A DNA stretch of 64,000 bases from an uncultured Collinsella sp. (GCA_902496455.1 CABVAY010000004.1:8862-72861); one strand, 5' to 3'. Shown: positions 51,369 through 63,837, counted from the stretch's first letter. Numbers and translations are program-made. Notes: generated by a model from the letters alone, not told the origin.

Positions 51369-52070
51369 CTAGCCGCGAGGCGCGTCAATTGCGACCTTGC
51401 CGCTCTCTAGAACGTGAACGCGGCCGTCGGCGAGCATCTGCACGACCTCGGGATACAGCACGTGCTCAATCGCGTGGATGTGCTCCTCGAGCGTGTCGAC
51501 ATCCCAACCTTCCTCGACAGCCAGCGCGCGCTGGGCGATGATGGGGCCGTTGTCGTAGATCTCGTTGGCAAAGTGCACGGTCACGCCGGTCACCTTGACA
51601 CCGCGCGCAAAGGCATCGTCAATCGCATGCGCACCGGTAAAGCTCGGCAGCAGTGCCGGATGCAAGTTGACCACGCGGTTGGGAAACGCCGCCAGCAGCG
51701 GCGTGTGCACCATGCGCATGTAGCCGGCCATGACCACATACTCGCAACCGCGCTCGAGCAGCTCGTGCGCAATGATCTCGTCGGCGGCGATGGGGTCGGC
51801 ATAGACATCCTTGGACAGCGTGAGCGTCTGGATGCCCGCGCGCTCAGCGCGCTGCAAACCCTTAGCCGAAGGACGGCTCGACACCACAAGCTCAATCGAA
51901 GCGTTGAGCTTGCCGGCGGCGATCAGGTCGATCAGCGCCTGCAGGTTGGTACCCGAACCGCTGATGAGCACACCGATCTTGAGCGGCTCGGCCGTATCGG
52001 TGCCGGTCGGACGGGTGTAGGGCACAAAGCCCAGGCTCACGGAAGCAGTCATCTGCTCGTTAGCGCTCAT
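51369..52070 (-). CDS. purN: Phosphoribosylglycinamide formyltransferase
   Basis: This 233-residue enzyme transfers a formyl group from 10-formyl-THF to GAR in purine synthesis. It has IGVLISGSGTNLQALID, MAGYMRMV, NLHPALLPSFTGAHAID with the catalytic Asn/His set, and VTVHFANEIYDNGPIIAQ with the Asp. The N-terminal 28 residues extend past the usual start. ATG 52070 overlaps purM by 11 bases, so translation is coupled. Folate for the step comes from the folP-folK pathway. Confidence 0.94.
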   Translation of the reverse strand: MSANEQMTASVSLGFVPYTRPTGTDTAEPLKIGVLISGSGTNLQALIDLIAAGKLNASIELVVSSRPSAKGLQRAERAGIQTLTLSKDVYADPIAADEIIAHELLERGCEYVVMAGYMRMVHTPLLAAFPNRVVNLHPALLPSFTGAHAIDDAFARGVKVTGVTVHFANEIYDNGPIIAQRALAVEEGWDVDTLEEHIHAIEHVLYPEVVQMLADGRVHVLESGKVAIDAPRG

Positions 52071-53163
52071 CGGAGTACACGACCTTACCGGAACCCTCGA
52101 CGCACTCGCCCACGCGGAACGGCTTCTCGCCCAGCGCGACCAGGGCCTCGGTCACCGCGGCCTCGTCCTCGGGAGCGACGATCAGGCACAGGCCGACGCC
52201 CATGTTGAAGGTCTTGCATGCCTCGTTGGGCGCGAGCTCGGCCTGGCGCGACACGTAGGTGATGACGGGCGGAACATCCCAGCCCATCTCGGCACCGTTA
52301 CGGGTGACCACGGCGTCAACGTCGTCGGCAAGCGCGCGGTTGAGGTTCTCGGTGATGCCGCCACCGGTGATGTGGGCGATGGCGTGCACGTTGGCGCCGC
52401 CGCGCAGCAGCTCCAGAATCGGCTTGACGTAGATGCGCGTGGGAGCCAGCAGGGCGTCTGCCAGCGATGCGCCGCCGAGCTCCTCGAGCGGGCGGCTCAG
52501 CTCCTCGGCCTTAGCGGCGGCCTCGGGCGTGCCCGGCTTAATGCCGTCGACGCCGATGACCTTGCGCACGAGCGAGTAGCCGTTGGAGTGCACGCCAGTG
52601 GAAGGCAGGCCCAGGATAACGTCGCCGGGGCGGACGTTTGCGGGGTCGAGCATCTTGGGACGGTCGACGACGCCCACGGTAAATCCGGCAAGGTCGTAGT
52701 CGGCAGGAGCCATAACGCCCGGGTGCTCGGCCATCTCGCCGCCCACGAGCGCGCAGCCCGCGAGCTTGCAACCGTCGGCCACACCCTTGATGATCTTTGC
52801 CATGTGCTCGGCCTCGATGTGGCCGATGGCAACGTAGTCCAGGAAGAACAGCGGCTCGGCGCCCGAAGCCAGAATGTCGTTGACGCACATAGCGACCAGG
52901 TCCTGGCCCACCGTCTCGTGACGGTCCATAATCTGGGCGAGCACGAGCTTGGTGCCCACGCCGTCGGTACCGCTAATCAGAATCGGGTCTTCCATATCCT
53001 TAAGCGCGGCGGCCGAGAACAGGCCACCAAAGCCACCGATGCCGCCGATGACCTCGGGACGGTTGGTGTCCTTAACCATTTGCTTAATAGCGTCGACGGC
53101 GCGGCCGCCCTCGGCGGTATCGACGCCGGCATCCTCATACGTCACATGTTTGCTGTCGCTCAT
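52060..53163 (-). CDS. purM: Phosphoribosylformylglycinamidine cyclo-ligase
   Basis: This 367-residue AIR synthetase closes the imidazole ring in the purine pathway. It contains TYEDAGVDTAEG at residues 8-19, ISGTDGVGTKLVLA, GGEMAEHPGVM and LGLPSTGVHSNGYSLVR, then AHITGGGITENL. All are typical of PurM. It is 156 bases after purF, with a GGGACAG hairpin in the gap, and overlaps purN. Confidence 0.95.
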   Translation of the reverse strand: MSDSKHVTYEDAGVDTAEGGRAVDAIKQMVKDTNRPEVIGGIGGFGGLFSAAALKDMEDPILISGTDGVGTKLVLAQIMDRHETVGQDLVAMCVNDILASGAEPLFFLDYVAIGHIEAEHMAKIIKGVADGCKLAGCALVGGEMAEHPGVMAPADYDLAGFTVGVVDRPKMLDPANVRPGDVILGLPSTGVHSNGYSLVRKVIGVDGIKPGTPEAAAKAEELSRPLEELGGASLADALLAPTRIYVKPILELLRGGANVHAIAHITGGGITENLNRALADDVDAVVTRNGAEMGWDVPPVITYVSRQAELAPNEACKTFNMGVGLCLIVAPEDEAAVTEALVALGEKPFRVGECVEGSGKVVYSDER

Positions 53164-53279
53164 CTGAGCCTTCCTCTCCCACTACCGTCCGCCGCCCGGG
53201 CGCCAAACGGTGCTCATAGTTGCGTTCATATCGGCGCACACCGCAGCGGCGCGCGCCGTAGTATCAACAAAACAGCAGA

Positions 53280-53322
53280 TAAAACCTGCCAAAATGAACC
53301 TGTCCCTACATGGCAGGTTTTA
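53280..53322. repeat. GGGACAG-loop hairpin overlapping the purF stop codon
   Basis: Perfect 12-bp arms TAAAACCTGCCA and TGGCAGGTTTTA (53280-53291 and 53311-53322). On the minus strand the loop reads TGTAGGGACAGGTTCATTT. The TAA stop of purF forms the first bases of the stem. Confidence 0.85.
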
Positions 53323-54990
53323 GGCCTCGCCGTGCTCCTCTTCCCAGCTGCGGTCGTCGTATTTCTCGACCACGGCGTCGTCGTCAAAGTGCAGCGGCTT
53401 GTCCAGGTTGCGGGGCTTAAAGCCCTCCATGAACTTGTCGCGGCCAAAGCTCTCGGGAATCGCCACGGGGTAGCGGCCGGTAAAGCACGCATCGCAGTAA
53501 CCGCCTTTGGGCATGACCTTAAGCAGGCCCTCGACCGAAAGGAAGGCCAGCGAATCGGCGCCGATATACTCGCAAATCTCGTCGACCGTCTTGTTGGCGC
53601 TGATAAGCTGCGACTGCACGTCGGTATCGATACCGTAGAAGCATGGCCAGATGACCTCGGGCGAGTTGATGCGGATATGAATCTCCTTGGCGCCAGCGTT
53701 GCGCAGCATCTTGACGAGCTGCACCATGGTGGTGCCGCGCACGATGGAGTCGTCGATGACGACCAGGCGCTTGCCCTCGATGTTGTCGCGCAGCGGGTTG
53801 AGCTTCATGCGCACGCCCATGGCGCGCAACTCCTGCGTAGGCTCGATAAACGTACGGCCCACGTAACGGTTCTTGATGAGGCCCTCGCCAAAGGGAATGC
53901 CGCTCTCGTGCGAATAACCCTCCGCAGGCGGCAGGCCGGAGTCGGGCACGCCGATGACCAGGTCGGCCTCGACGGGCTCCTCATGTGCCAGCTGACGACC
54001 CATGTCGTAACGGCAGGCATAGACGCTCTTGCCGTTCATGATGGAGTCGGGGCGGGCAAAGTAGACCTGCTCAAAGATGCAGTTTGCGGGCTCTTCGGCT
54101 GCAGGCACGCCCTGCTCGGATACCAGACCCTCGGCGCTGATGCGCAAAATCTCGCCGGGACGGACGTCACGGACGTACTCGGCACCCACGATGTCGAGCG
54201 CGCACGTCTCGGAGGCAACGACCCAGCCGCCGGCGCGCGTGACATGGACGGCGGAGTCGACCGTCGAGGCACCGTCTTGCGAGGGCAGCTGCGAAACAGA
54301 AGCGGCATCGGCCTGGTCCAGACCTTCGTCCACCAGCTTGCCCAGCACGAGCGGGCGAATGCCGTGCGGATCGCGGAATGCGTAGAGCGCCTGCTCGTTG
54401 ATGAGCGTCATGGCGTAGCCGCCGCGCACGAGCTCCATGGTCTTGCGAATGCCCTCGCGCAGATGACCCGTACGCTGGGTAAAGTAGCCGATAAGCTTGG
54501 TCGCGACCTCGGAATCCGAATTGGAGAGGAACGGCACGCCCAGCTCGATCAGCTGGCGGCGCAGCTCGTCGGTGTTGACCAGAGTGCCGTTGTGAGCAAG
54601 CGCGATAATGACGCTGTTGATGGTAGAAAGATGCGGCTGCGAGGCTTCCCAGCTCTTGGCACCGGCGGTGCCATAGCGCACGTGGCCCACGGCCAGCTGG
54701 CCGGAGAGCGTCGACAGGTCGGCGTTGGAGAACACGCGATCGAGCAGTCCCAGGTCTTTGCGAACCATAACCGTGCCGCCATCACCCACGGCGATTCCCG
54801 CCGATTCCTGGCCGCGATGCTGCAGCGCGCGCAGACCAAAGTACGTCAGTCGAGCCACATCGCGATCGGGTGCCCACACACCAAAAATGCCGCATTCCTC
54901 ATGCAGCTGGTCGGAGTCCGGATCATACGTCGACATGGTCTTCACCTGTCCCGCGGCACGCTCGGCCGCGCGGATGGTTTCTTGAGACAT
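53320..54990 (-). CDS. purF: Amidophosphoribosyltransferase
   Basis: This 556-residue enzyme opens purine synthesis, making phosphoribosylamine from PRPP and glutamine. A 32-residue propeptide ends at the catalytic Cys33 in EECGIFG. The glutaminase domain has LRALQHRGQESAG and LAHNGTLVN; the PRPP loop is VVIDDSIVRGTT. Cysteines in CFYGIDTD and GYCDACFTGRYP match the iron-sulfur class of Bacillus-type PurF, which senses oxygen. A TATAAT box is about 45 bases upstream. Confidence 0.95.
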   Translation of the reverse strand: MSQETIRAAERAAGQVKTMSTYDPDSDQLHEECGIFGVWAPDRDVARLTYFGLRALQHRGQESAGIAVGDGGTVMVRKDLGLLDRVFSNADLSTLSGQLAVGHVRYGTAGAKSWEASQPHLSTINSVIIALAHNGTLVNTDELRRQLIELGVPFLSNSDSEVATKLIGYFTQRTGHLREGIRKTMELVRGGYAMTLINEQALYAFRDPHGIRPLVLGKLVDEGLDQADAASVSQLPSQDGASTVDSAVHVTRAGGWVVASETCALDIVGAEYVRDVRPGEILRISAEGLVSEQGVPAAEEPANCIFEQVYFARPDSIMNGKSVYACRYDMGRQLAHEEPVEADLVIGVPDSGLPPAEGYSHESGIPFGEGLIKNRYVGRTFIEPTQELRAMGVRMKLNPLRDNIEGKRLVVIDDSIVRGTTMVQLVKMLRNAGAKEIHIRINSPEVIWPCFYGIDTDVQSQLISANKTVDEICEYIGADSLAFLSVEGLLKVMPKGGYCDACFTGRYPVAIPESFGRDKFMEGFKPRNLDKPLHFDDDAVVEKYDDRSWEEEHGEA

Positions 54991-55031
54991 GGCATCCCCT
55001 CAGAGCCTCGTTATTTGGCGTTACCTGCCCT

Positions 55032-55037
55032 ATTATA
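55032..55037 (-). promoter_or_regulatory. -10 box TATAAT for purF
   Basis: On the minus strand GCGTATAATAGG lies 42 bases before the purF ATG. Confidence 0.5.
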
Positions 55038-55096
55038 CGCACGGCAAGACAAGCACTCCCGCGCATGAACAGCGCTTTTTAAAAGCCCACCGAGCT

Positions 55097-55102
55097 TATA
55101 AT
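55097..55102 (+). promoter_or_regulatory. -10 box TATAAT for the membrane protein gene
   Basis: CTTATAATCC lies about 180 bases before the ATG at 55285 and faces away from the purF promoter. The leader has no feature I recognise. Confidence 0.45.
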
Positions 55103-55284
55103 CCGTTTTGCAGCCAAACATTTTATTGGGCAACCGCCTCGGGGCCGACGATCCCGCATACTTCCGTTGCGACGTGTCTCGCCCGCCGTTGGGGCTTGCA
55201 TTGTTGCAATTGGGACGTTCGTCCTGTCTTTTGGCAGGTCGGCGGCGTATCCTTGTACCTACAGCAAAACGAGAAAGGTTATGT

Positions 55285-56514
55285 ATGGATCGAAACGAAC
55301 TCGACCCCAGCGTCCCCAGCGCCACGGAGGTCAAGAAGATCCCCCTCATCATTAAGGTGTACGCCGTCCTGTGCATCCTGTCCGGCGTGGGCACGCTCCC
55401 TTCGGTCGGCGCCTTTATGTGGCAGGTCATCACCGCGCTCATCAACGGCAACGCCGCCGCCAAGCTCGGCGACAACACGCTCGTCGCGGTCGGCCTTATC
55501 GTCGCCGGCATCATGCTCTCGGCTGCCAGTGCTGTCATCTTGATCATCTTTGGCCTAGACCTCATCAAGAACCAGCGTCGCAATGCCGCCCGTCTGTCCT
55601 ATATCCTTATCGCGTTTACCGTCGTCGAGCTTTTGGTTGACGTGATGCTCCAGGGCATCGGGCCCTTCTTGCTGCGCCCTGCCATCCAGCTCGGCATCCT
55701 CGTCGCACTTTCGGCCACCGTCGACCCCACGCTGCGCCAGGAGCGCGAGCTGCAGCGCCGCCTGCAGGAGATGCTCGACCGCGACGCCGCCGCCGAGGGC
55801 ATGCTCGGGCGCGATGAAACCGGCGAAGGCTACATCAAGCTCAACTACTTCAACCTGTTCTGGGTATTCTTTGTCTGCTGCATACTCGGCCTGGTCCTGG
55901 AGGATATCTGGCATATGACCGTCAACGATCCGGGTGTCTACCAGGACCGCGCCGGTATGCTGTTTGGCCCCTTCAGCCCCATCTACGGCTTTGGTGCCGT
56001 GCTCATGACCATGGTGCTCAACCGCTTCTATAAAAAGAACCCCATCATCATTTTCCTGGTGAGCGCCCTGCTCGGCGCCAGCTTTGAGGTGTTCGTGGGC
56101 TGGTTTATGCAGACCGCGTTTGGCGTGGTCTCGTGGAGCTACTCGCACATAACGCTGTTCGGTATGCCCGACCCGCTCGTGGTCCTCACGGGCGGACGCA
56201 CCTGCACGGGCTTCGCCTGTCTGTGGGGCCTGGGCGGCCTCATCTGGATCAAGCTGCTGCTGCCGAGGCTGCTCAAGCTCATCAACATGATTCCGTGGAA
56301 GAGCCGCTACTCGGCTACCGTCATCTTCACCATCATTATGCTGGTCGATGGCGTTATGACGCTGCAGTCGCTCGATTATTGGTATCAGCGCGTCAACGGC
56401 ACGGAACCGGATATTCCCGTTGCGCAGTTCTACGGCAAGTATTTCGATAATGACTTTATGGAGAATCGCTTCCAGAGCATGACCATGAGCCCCAAGGATG
56501 CAACGCGCGTGTAG
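55285..56514 (+). CDS. Putative ABC-type permease, CmpB/DUF1113 family
   Basis: This 409-residue integral membrane protein has about nine helices. Four are at residues 15-155, then a charged coiled segment (QERELQRRLQEMLDRDAAAEG) and five more helices from 190 to 370. The second half (YGFGAVLMTMVLNRFYKK, FEVFVGWFMQTAFGVVSW, WGLGGLIWIKLLLPRL) matches the family called CmpB-like permease. That label rests on weak evidence; the protein has no ATPase partner here. ATG 55285 follows GAGAAAGG. A bidirectional terminator follows. Confidence 0.75.
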   Translation: MDRNELDPSVPSATEVKKIPLIIKVYAVLCILSGVGTLPSVGAFMWQVITALINGNAAAKLGDNTLVAVGLIVAGIMLSAASAVILIIFGLDLIKNQRRNAARLSYILIAFTVVELLVDVMLQGIGPFLLRPAIQLGILVALSATVDPTLRQERELQRRLQEMLDRDAAAEGMLGRDETGEGYIKLNYFNLFWVFFVCCILGLVLEDIWHMTVNDPGVYQDRAGMLFGPFSPIYGFGAVLMTMVLNRFYKKNPIIIFLVSALLGASFEVFVGWFMQTAFGVVSWSYSHITLFGMPDPLVVLTGGRTCTGFACLWGLGGLIWIKLLLPRLLKLINMIPWKSRYSATVIFTIIMLVDGVMTLQSLDYWYQRVNGTEPDIPVAQFYGKYFDNDFMENRFQSMTMSPKDATRV

Positions 56515-56535
56515 CGCTCACCGCGCCCAAAACGC

Positions 56536-56575
56536 AAAATGCCCGCCGGTATCACACGTACCGGCGGGCATTTTT
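56536..56575. terminator. Bidirectional terminator
   Basis: AAAATGCCCGCCGGT pairs with ACCGGCGGGCATTTT. It has U-runs on both strands and serves the membrane gene and the moaE-like gene. Confidence 0.92.
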
Positions 56576-56604
56576 ATAAACGAGCCTTCTATCGACGCAA
56601 ACCT

Positions 56605-57021
56605 CTACGCCTCGCGCTCGACCTCACTCACACACTCATTTTTGATGGTGCCAACGAGCGCCTGCAGCGCATCGACCACGTGCGGGCGAATGTCCCCGCC
56701 AATGAGCACGAGCATGATGTCGTCACCTACGGCAAGCTCGCCGCTTGCCAGCCACACGCGCACATAGCCGATACCCGGCATCGCGCGCGTGGCCTCGATA
56801 GCAGCCTGCACCTTCTGAGCATCGAAGCCGAACACCATGCCGCCCACCTTGTGGCCCGGCGCCACGCCATCGGTCTCGACACCGCGCGCCTCGGCCTTGG
56901 GCGTCGCGCGCACCACACCGTTATGTGTCAGATACATACCGCACGCAGGTGCCGACGAATCGGCCTTGGCCTCGCGCAGCCAAGCATCAACCGAAGGCAT
57001 CGTTTTGCCATTCTCGAGCAT
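56605..57021 (-). CDS. MoaE-like protein
   Basis: This 138-residue protein follows the MoaE fold outline (ACGMYLTHNGVVRATPK, MVFGFDAQKVQAAIEATRA, GYVRVWLASGELAVGDDIMLVLIGGDIRPHVVDAL). The conserved HR and the final K of molybdopterin-synthase catalytic subunits are not evident, so activity is doubtful. No moaD, moaA or molybdoenzyme gene is nearby. It is the last gene of purE-sortase-MoaE-like. ATG 57021 or 57024 are both possible. Confidence 0.65.
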   Translation of the reverse strand: MLENGKTMPSVDAWLREAKADSSAPACGMYLTHNGVVRATPKAEARGVETDGVAPGHKVGGMVFGFDAQKVQAAIEATRAMPGIGYVRVWLASGELAVGDDIMLVLIGGDIRPHVVDALQALVGTIKNECVSEVEREA

Positions 57022-57042
57022 CATTTCTCCCTTACCGTCATC

Positions 57043-57079
57043 GAGTAGCCAATTTGGAACGGGGCTTTTTTAGCTACTC
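57043..57079. repeat. Palindrome between the sortase and moaE-like genes
   Basis: Seven-base arms GAGTAGC/GCTACTC enclose 23 bases with AACGGGGCTTTTTT, which could also terminate in the plus direction. Confidence 0.45.
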
Positions 57080-57088
57080 TCGAACAAC

Positions 57089-58087
57089 TTATTCCTCGAC
57101 CGGCGTGAGCACCATGACGGCACGCGTGTTGCTCAGCGATAACGAACGACAGGTCACAAGCGTTGCAACCTTGGTTGCCGAAGCGGCACGATCGATGGCA
57201 TCGCTCGCCACGGCAGAGGCACCGTCGAGCATCTCGGACAGGTAGTTCTTGAGCCCGTCGTCGCCCTCAAAATTGGGCGTGCGCGCCTTGGAGTACGTAT
57301 CCTCAACGACCTTGGTCGCCAGCGGACGCAGCTTATACGTTGCATCGCGCGTGATGTAATACACGTACTCGATGCTATCGAACGTCGCTTGGTCGGTGGT
57401 GTCCGAAATCACGTTGAACATCGACCCATCGTTCATATGGTGGCCGTAGATCGTGGTCTGCTGATCCACCATGCCCGGCGCGGTGTCGTCGCTATCCAAG
57501 AAGATGGCACCGGACGCGTTAGCCGTACCGTCAAACAGCGTGTTGAGGTATTTGGAGTTGTTGTTGGTCTGCACCACGGGATAGTTGATGTTGGTTCCCG
57601 GCACATAAATCCAACCCACAATCTCGGGGTTTGTCTGAGCAAGCGCATCGAAGTCGATAATCGGCACGCCGCTGGCGTCCTTATCGCTTACATATTGCTT
57701 CTCGATTTTCTGGTACGAATCGCTTGCCTGCTTATAGCCAATCTGCGCGTTGATAAAGATGGCAGCGGCGGCGACAATCAGGCCGATGCCGATGATGATG
57801 AGCAGAATGGGAATAATGGAGCGACGCTTTTTGCGCGGCGGCTCGGTGTAATCCGACGGCGCGGCATGCGATGAAGCCCGGGGCGGCTTTTTAGCGTTGC
57901 TATAAGATGAAGGTCGACATGCGGCTGGCGCGTCCTGTCGACGATGCGTCGCCGGCGTCACGGGGCGCGGCGCGCGCGGCTGCTGAGGAGAGGATGTCCG
58001 ACCCTGCTGTGCCGCATGGGCAGCACCCGGCTTCGACGGATCGGGAATCTGAGAAGCCTTGAATCGTTTTCCCTGATAGTCGGACAT
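57089..58087 (-). CDS. srtB: Class B sortase
   Basis: This 332-residue transpeptidase has a long basic, Pro/Ser/Gln-rich N-terminus (1-105), one helix (about 110-132) and a sortase catalytic domain. The active-site set is present: His in TIYGHHMNDGSMF, Cys in LVTCRSLS and Arg in NTRAVMVLTP. Family traits (WIYVPGTNINYPVVQ, FLDSDD) fit class B. It would attach surface proteins to peptidoglycan. The only LPXTG-type substrate here is the adhesin at 10610; class B enzymes often use NPQTN-like signals, so a match is unproven. ATG 58087 follows AAGGAGAG. Confidence 0.88.
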   Translation of the reverse strand: MSDYQGKRFKASQIPDPSKPGAAHAAQQGRTSSPQQPRAPRPVTPATHRRQDAPAACRPSSYSNAKKPPRASSHAAPSDYTEPPRKKRRSIIPILLIIIGIGLIVAAAAIFINAQIGYKQASDSYQKIEKQYVSDKDASGVPIIDFDALAQTNPEIVGWIYVPGTNINYPVVQTNNNSKYLNTLFDGTANASGAIFLDSDDTAPGMVDQQTTIYGHHMNDGSMFNVISDTTDQATFDSIEYVYYITRDATYKLRPLATKVVEDTYSKARTPNFEGDDGLKNYLSEMLDGASAVASDAIDRAASATKVATLVTCRSLSLSNTRAVMVLTPVEE

Positions 58088-58122
58088 GGCTCTCCTTATA
58101 CTGCGGTGAAACGGCGGAACGC

Positions 58123-58587
58123 CTAGGCGTCGGCCATCTCCTGCTTCATCTTCTCGATAACCTTGCGGTACTCGGGGTCGCATGCGCCCAGAATCTGCGT
58201 GGCATAAATGGCGGCGTTCTTGGCACCGTTGATGGCAACGCAGGCCACGGGCACACCCGAAGGCATCTGCACCATCGACAGCAGCGAATCCATACCGCCC
58301 AGGTCACTCGTCTTCATAGGCACGCCGATGACCGGCAGCGGCGTAAAGGCAGCCACGACACCACCCAGGTGAGCGGCCTTGCCGGCGGCGGCGATAATCA
58401 CTTTGATACCGCGATCGGCGGCAGTCGAAGCCCACTCGTGGACCTTCGCCGGTGTGCGGTGTGCGCTCGCAATGACAAGCTCATAGGGCACGCCCAGCGC
58501 CTCGAGCTCGACGGTGCAGCCTTCCATAACACCCAGATCGGACTTGGAGCCCATGATGATCCCGACAACCGGCTTTTGATCTGCCAT
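58123..58587 (-). CDS. purE: N5-carboxyaminoimidazole ribonucleotide mutase
   Basis: This 154-residue enzyme moves the carboxyl group on the imidazole ring in the purine pathway. It has IIMGSKSDLGVM at residues 10-21, SAHRTPAKVHEW and AAGKAAHLGGVVA, then GVPMKTSDLGGMDSL, the class I PurE pattern. ATG 58587 is chosen since AGGAGG is nine bases upstream; a TTG start is 6 bases further. No purK adjoins. The sortase gene follows 35 bases later. Confidence 0.93.
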   Translation of the reverse strand: MADQKPVVGIIMGSKSDLGVMEGCTVELEALGVPYELVIASAHRTPAKVHEWASTAADRGIKVIIAAAGKAAHLGGVVAAFTPLPVIGVPMKTSDLGGMDSLLSMVQMPSGVPVACVAINGAKNAAIYATQILGACDPEYRKVIEKMKQEMADA

Positions 58588-58650
58588 AAACAAAGACCTC
58601 CTGTTGAGAGCGGTGACGCGGCGGATCCGCGACCCTTAACTACTGAGAGT

Positions 58651-58656
58651 AGTATA
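58651..58656 (-). promoter_or_regulatory. -10-like box TATACT for purE
   Basis: On the minus strand AGCTATACTACT lies 64 bases before purE, followed by the small hairpin ACTACT(CTC)AGTAGT. Confidence 0.4.
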
Positions 58657-58680
58657 GCTGCTCCCGTCCCTGCGGTCTGC

Positions 58681-58772
58681 GGGTGCCCCGCGGCGGTCTG
58701 GTGTTTTCATCTTCACTCCGGTTGCTTCGCAAAGTCGTTCAGATGAAAACACCAGACCGCCGCGGGGCACCC
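58681..58772. repeat. 32-bp perfect inverted repeat, hairpin 1 of 3
   Basis: Arms 58681-58712 and 58741-58772 are perfectly complementary (opening GGGTGCCCCGCGG). The 28-base loop holds GCTTCGCAAAG. No U-run follows on either side. Confidence 0.92.
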
Positions 58773-58816
58773 TCGACCTACCGGGGGTTGCTATGACGTA
58801 CGTTGGCTGAATTATT

Positions 58817-58858
58817 AGTGTGGGCCCTGCCGTTCGTTCGAACGGCAGGGCCCACACT
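58817..58858. repeat. 18-20-bp palindrome, hairpin 2 of 3
   Basis: Arms AGTGTGGGCCCTGCCGTT and its complement meet at a CGTTCG centre. An outer pair GGCTGAAT/ATTCAGCC extends the structure (about 58805-58875). Confidence 0.9.
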
Positions 58859-58936
58859 CATTTTCTATTCAGCCCTAGTCATCGCGCAAAGCCCCTTCGG
58901 CAGCACACGGTGCAGCCAAGTCACCGCAGGCCGGGG

Positions 58937-59004
58937 CGGGAGGCGGTCCTTTCTCTCGGAAAACTTCGCGAAGCCCAGTTTCCGAGAGAAAGGACCGCCT
59001 CCCG
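58937..59004. repeat. 26-bp perfect inverted repeat, hairpin 3 of 3
   Basis: Arms 58937-58962 and 58979-59004 (opening CGGGAGGCGGTCC) are perfect; flanking CCGGG/CCCGG lengthens the stem with one mismatch. The 16-base loop ACTTCGCGAAGCCCAG resembles the loop of hairpin 1. It lies 20 bases from the carB stop. Confidence 0.92.
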
Positions 59005-59023
59005 TCCCGGCCGGCCAGGTCAA

Positions 59024-62338
<3,315 letters not shown>

Positions 62339-62339
62339 G

Positions 62340-63779
62340 TTAGTTCTCCTCGGTCTCAGCGGTCTCGGACTCAGCAAAGTTCCAGCCGGCAAGGCGGTCC
62401 TTCGCGGTGTCGATGTCCAGGTAGTTCTCCTCGCCGTCCATGAGTCGCGTAAAGGCGGTAAAGAGATAGTGGGCATCGGTGGGGCCAGGCGAGGCCTCGG
62501 GGTGGTACTGGACCGAGAAGCACGGGGCGTCGAGCAGCTGGATGCCCTCGGCGGTGCCGTCGTTGAGGTTCACATGTGTCAGGCGAATGCGGCCAAAGCG
62601 CTCGTTCATCACGACCGGCGCGATTCCGCGGCGCACCCAGACGCGCAGATCTCCATCGGCCGCATGCTCGGTCTCGCCGCCGGAAAGCTCGGGGATCAGC
62701 TTGCCCAAGCTGGGGAATAACAGGCCAAAGCCGTGGTTTTGTGCAGTAATCTCCACACGGCGGCTCACCAGGTTCATAACCGGCTGGTTGCCACCGCGGT
62801 GACCGAACTTAAGCTTTTCCATCTGAGCGCCACAGGCCAGGCTGATCATCTGATGACCCAGACAAATACCAAAGACCGGCACCTTGCCGATCAGCTGCTG
62901 CACCTGCTCGTAGGTCTCTACCACGGCATCGGGATCGCCGGGGCCGTTGGACAAAAAGACGCCATCGGGATTCATATCGAGCACCTCACTCGCAGGCGTA
63001 TCCCACGGCACGACGGTGAGATCGCAGCCGGCGCGGACCAGGCCCTCCAGAATGCCGCGCTTCACGCCGCAGTCGTAGGCGACCACCTTGTGGCGGGCAG
63101 GGGCGGCTTCCGCGAGCGCAAAGTCATGCGTGGCGGGCAGATCGGCAACCGCAAACTCATGAGGCTCGGGGCAGCTCACGGTCTTGACCAGGTTCTCGCC
63201 TACCAGCGTGGGCGCTGCGGCCAGACGTTCGGCAAGCTCGTCGACGTCGAAGATCTCGGTCGAGATAATGCCCATCTTGGAACCATTGTCGCGCAGATGG
63301 CGCACCAGAGCGCGGGTGTCGACACCCTCGATAGCGACGATGCCGTGAGCGCGCAGGTACTCCGGCACGCTGACGGCCGAGCGCCAGTTAGAAGGCGTGG
63401 CGCACATGTCGCGAACGATCATGCCGCGCATGGCCGGAGCGCTCGCAGGGCGCACGGCGTCGCCGGGGAAGGCCGACTGGACGTCGGTCTCGTCGATACC
63501 GTAGTTGCCGATCTGCGGATAGGTCATGGTTACGATTTGGCCGGCATAACTCGGGTCGGTCATGACCTCAAAGTAGCCCTCGAGTGAGGTGTTGAAGCAG
63601 ACTTCGCCGGTCGCGGTGCCCTCGGCGCCGCATGCACGTCCATAAAAAATGGTCCCATCCTCAAGATACAGGATGCAGGGACCGCAGGTGCCCTTGCTGG
63701 TTTTGGCCAGCATACGCTGGCAAAGCTCGCTGGGCGCGAAGGTGCGGGCGGCAGCGCCCGCGGTATGGTTGTTCGCCAT
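62340..63779 (-). CDS. carA: Carbamoyl-phosphate synthase small subunit
   Basis: This 479-residue subunit hydrolyses glutamine to feed ammonia to CarB. The N-terminal domain has [14 protein letters not shown] and [21 protein letters not shown]; the glutaminase has [13 protein letters not shown] with the catalytic Cys and [16 protein letters not shown] with the His and Glu. It has a 40-residue N-terminal extension and a charged C-terminal tail relative to E. coli CarA. A TACAAT box and a small hairpin at the ribosome site lie upstream. Confidence 0.95.
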   Translation of the reverse strand: MANNHTAGAAARTFAPSELCQRMLAKTSKGTCGPCILYLEDGTIFYGRACGAEGTATGEVCFNTSLEGYFEVMTDPSYAGQIVTMTYPQIGNYGIDETDVQSAFPGDAVRPASAPAMRGMIVRDMCATPSNWRSAVSVPEYLRAHGIVAIEGVDTRALVRHLRDNGSKMGIISTEIFDVDELAERLAAAPTLVGENLVKTVSCPEPHEFAVADLPATHDFALAEAAPARHKVVAYDCGVKRGILEGLVRAGCDLTVVPWDTPASEVLDMNPDGVFLSNGPGDPDAVVETYEQVQQLIGKVPVFGICLGHQMISLACGAQMEKLKFGHRGGNQPVMNLVSRRVEITAQNHGFGLLFPSLGKLIPELSGGETEHAADGDLRVWVRRGIAPVVMNERFGRIRLTHVNLNDGTAEGIQLLDAPCFSVQYHPEASPGPTDAHYLFTAFTRLMDGEENYLDIDTAKDRLAGWNFAESETAETEEN

Positions 63780-63786
63780 AATTCTC

Positions 63787-63810
63787 CTTCCCGGTCTCAC
63801 AGGACCGGCT
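63787..63810 (-). promoter_or_regulatory. Hairpin touching the carA ribosome site
   Basis: On the minus strand CCGGTC and GACCGG form a hairpin whose end meets GGAAGGAG before the ATG. It could modulate initiation. The pairing is short, so this is tentative. Confidence 0.4.
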
Positions 63811-63837
63811 TAAAGGTGTGTAGTTAGGCCTCGCGGT

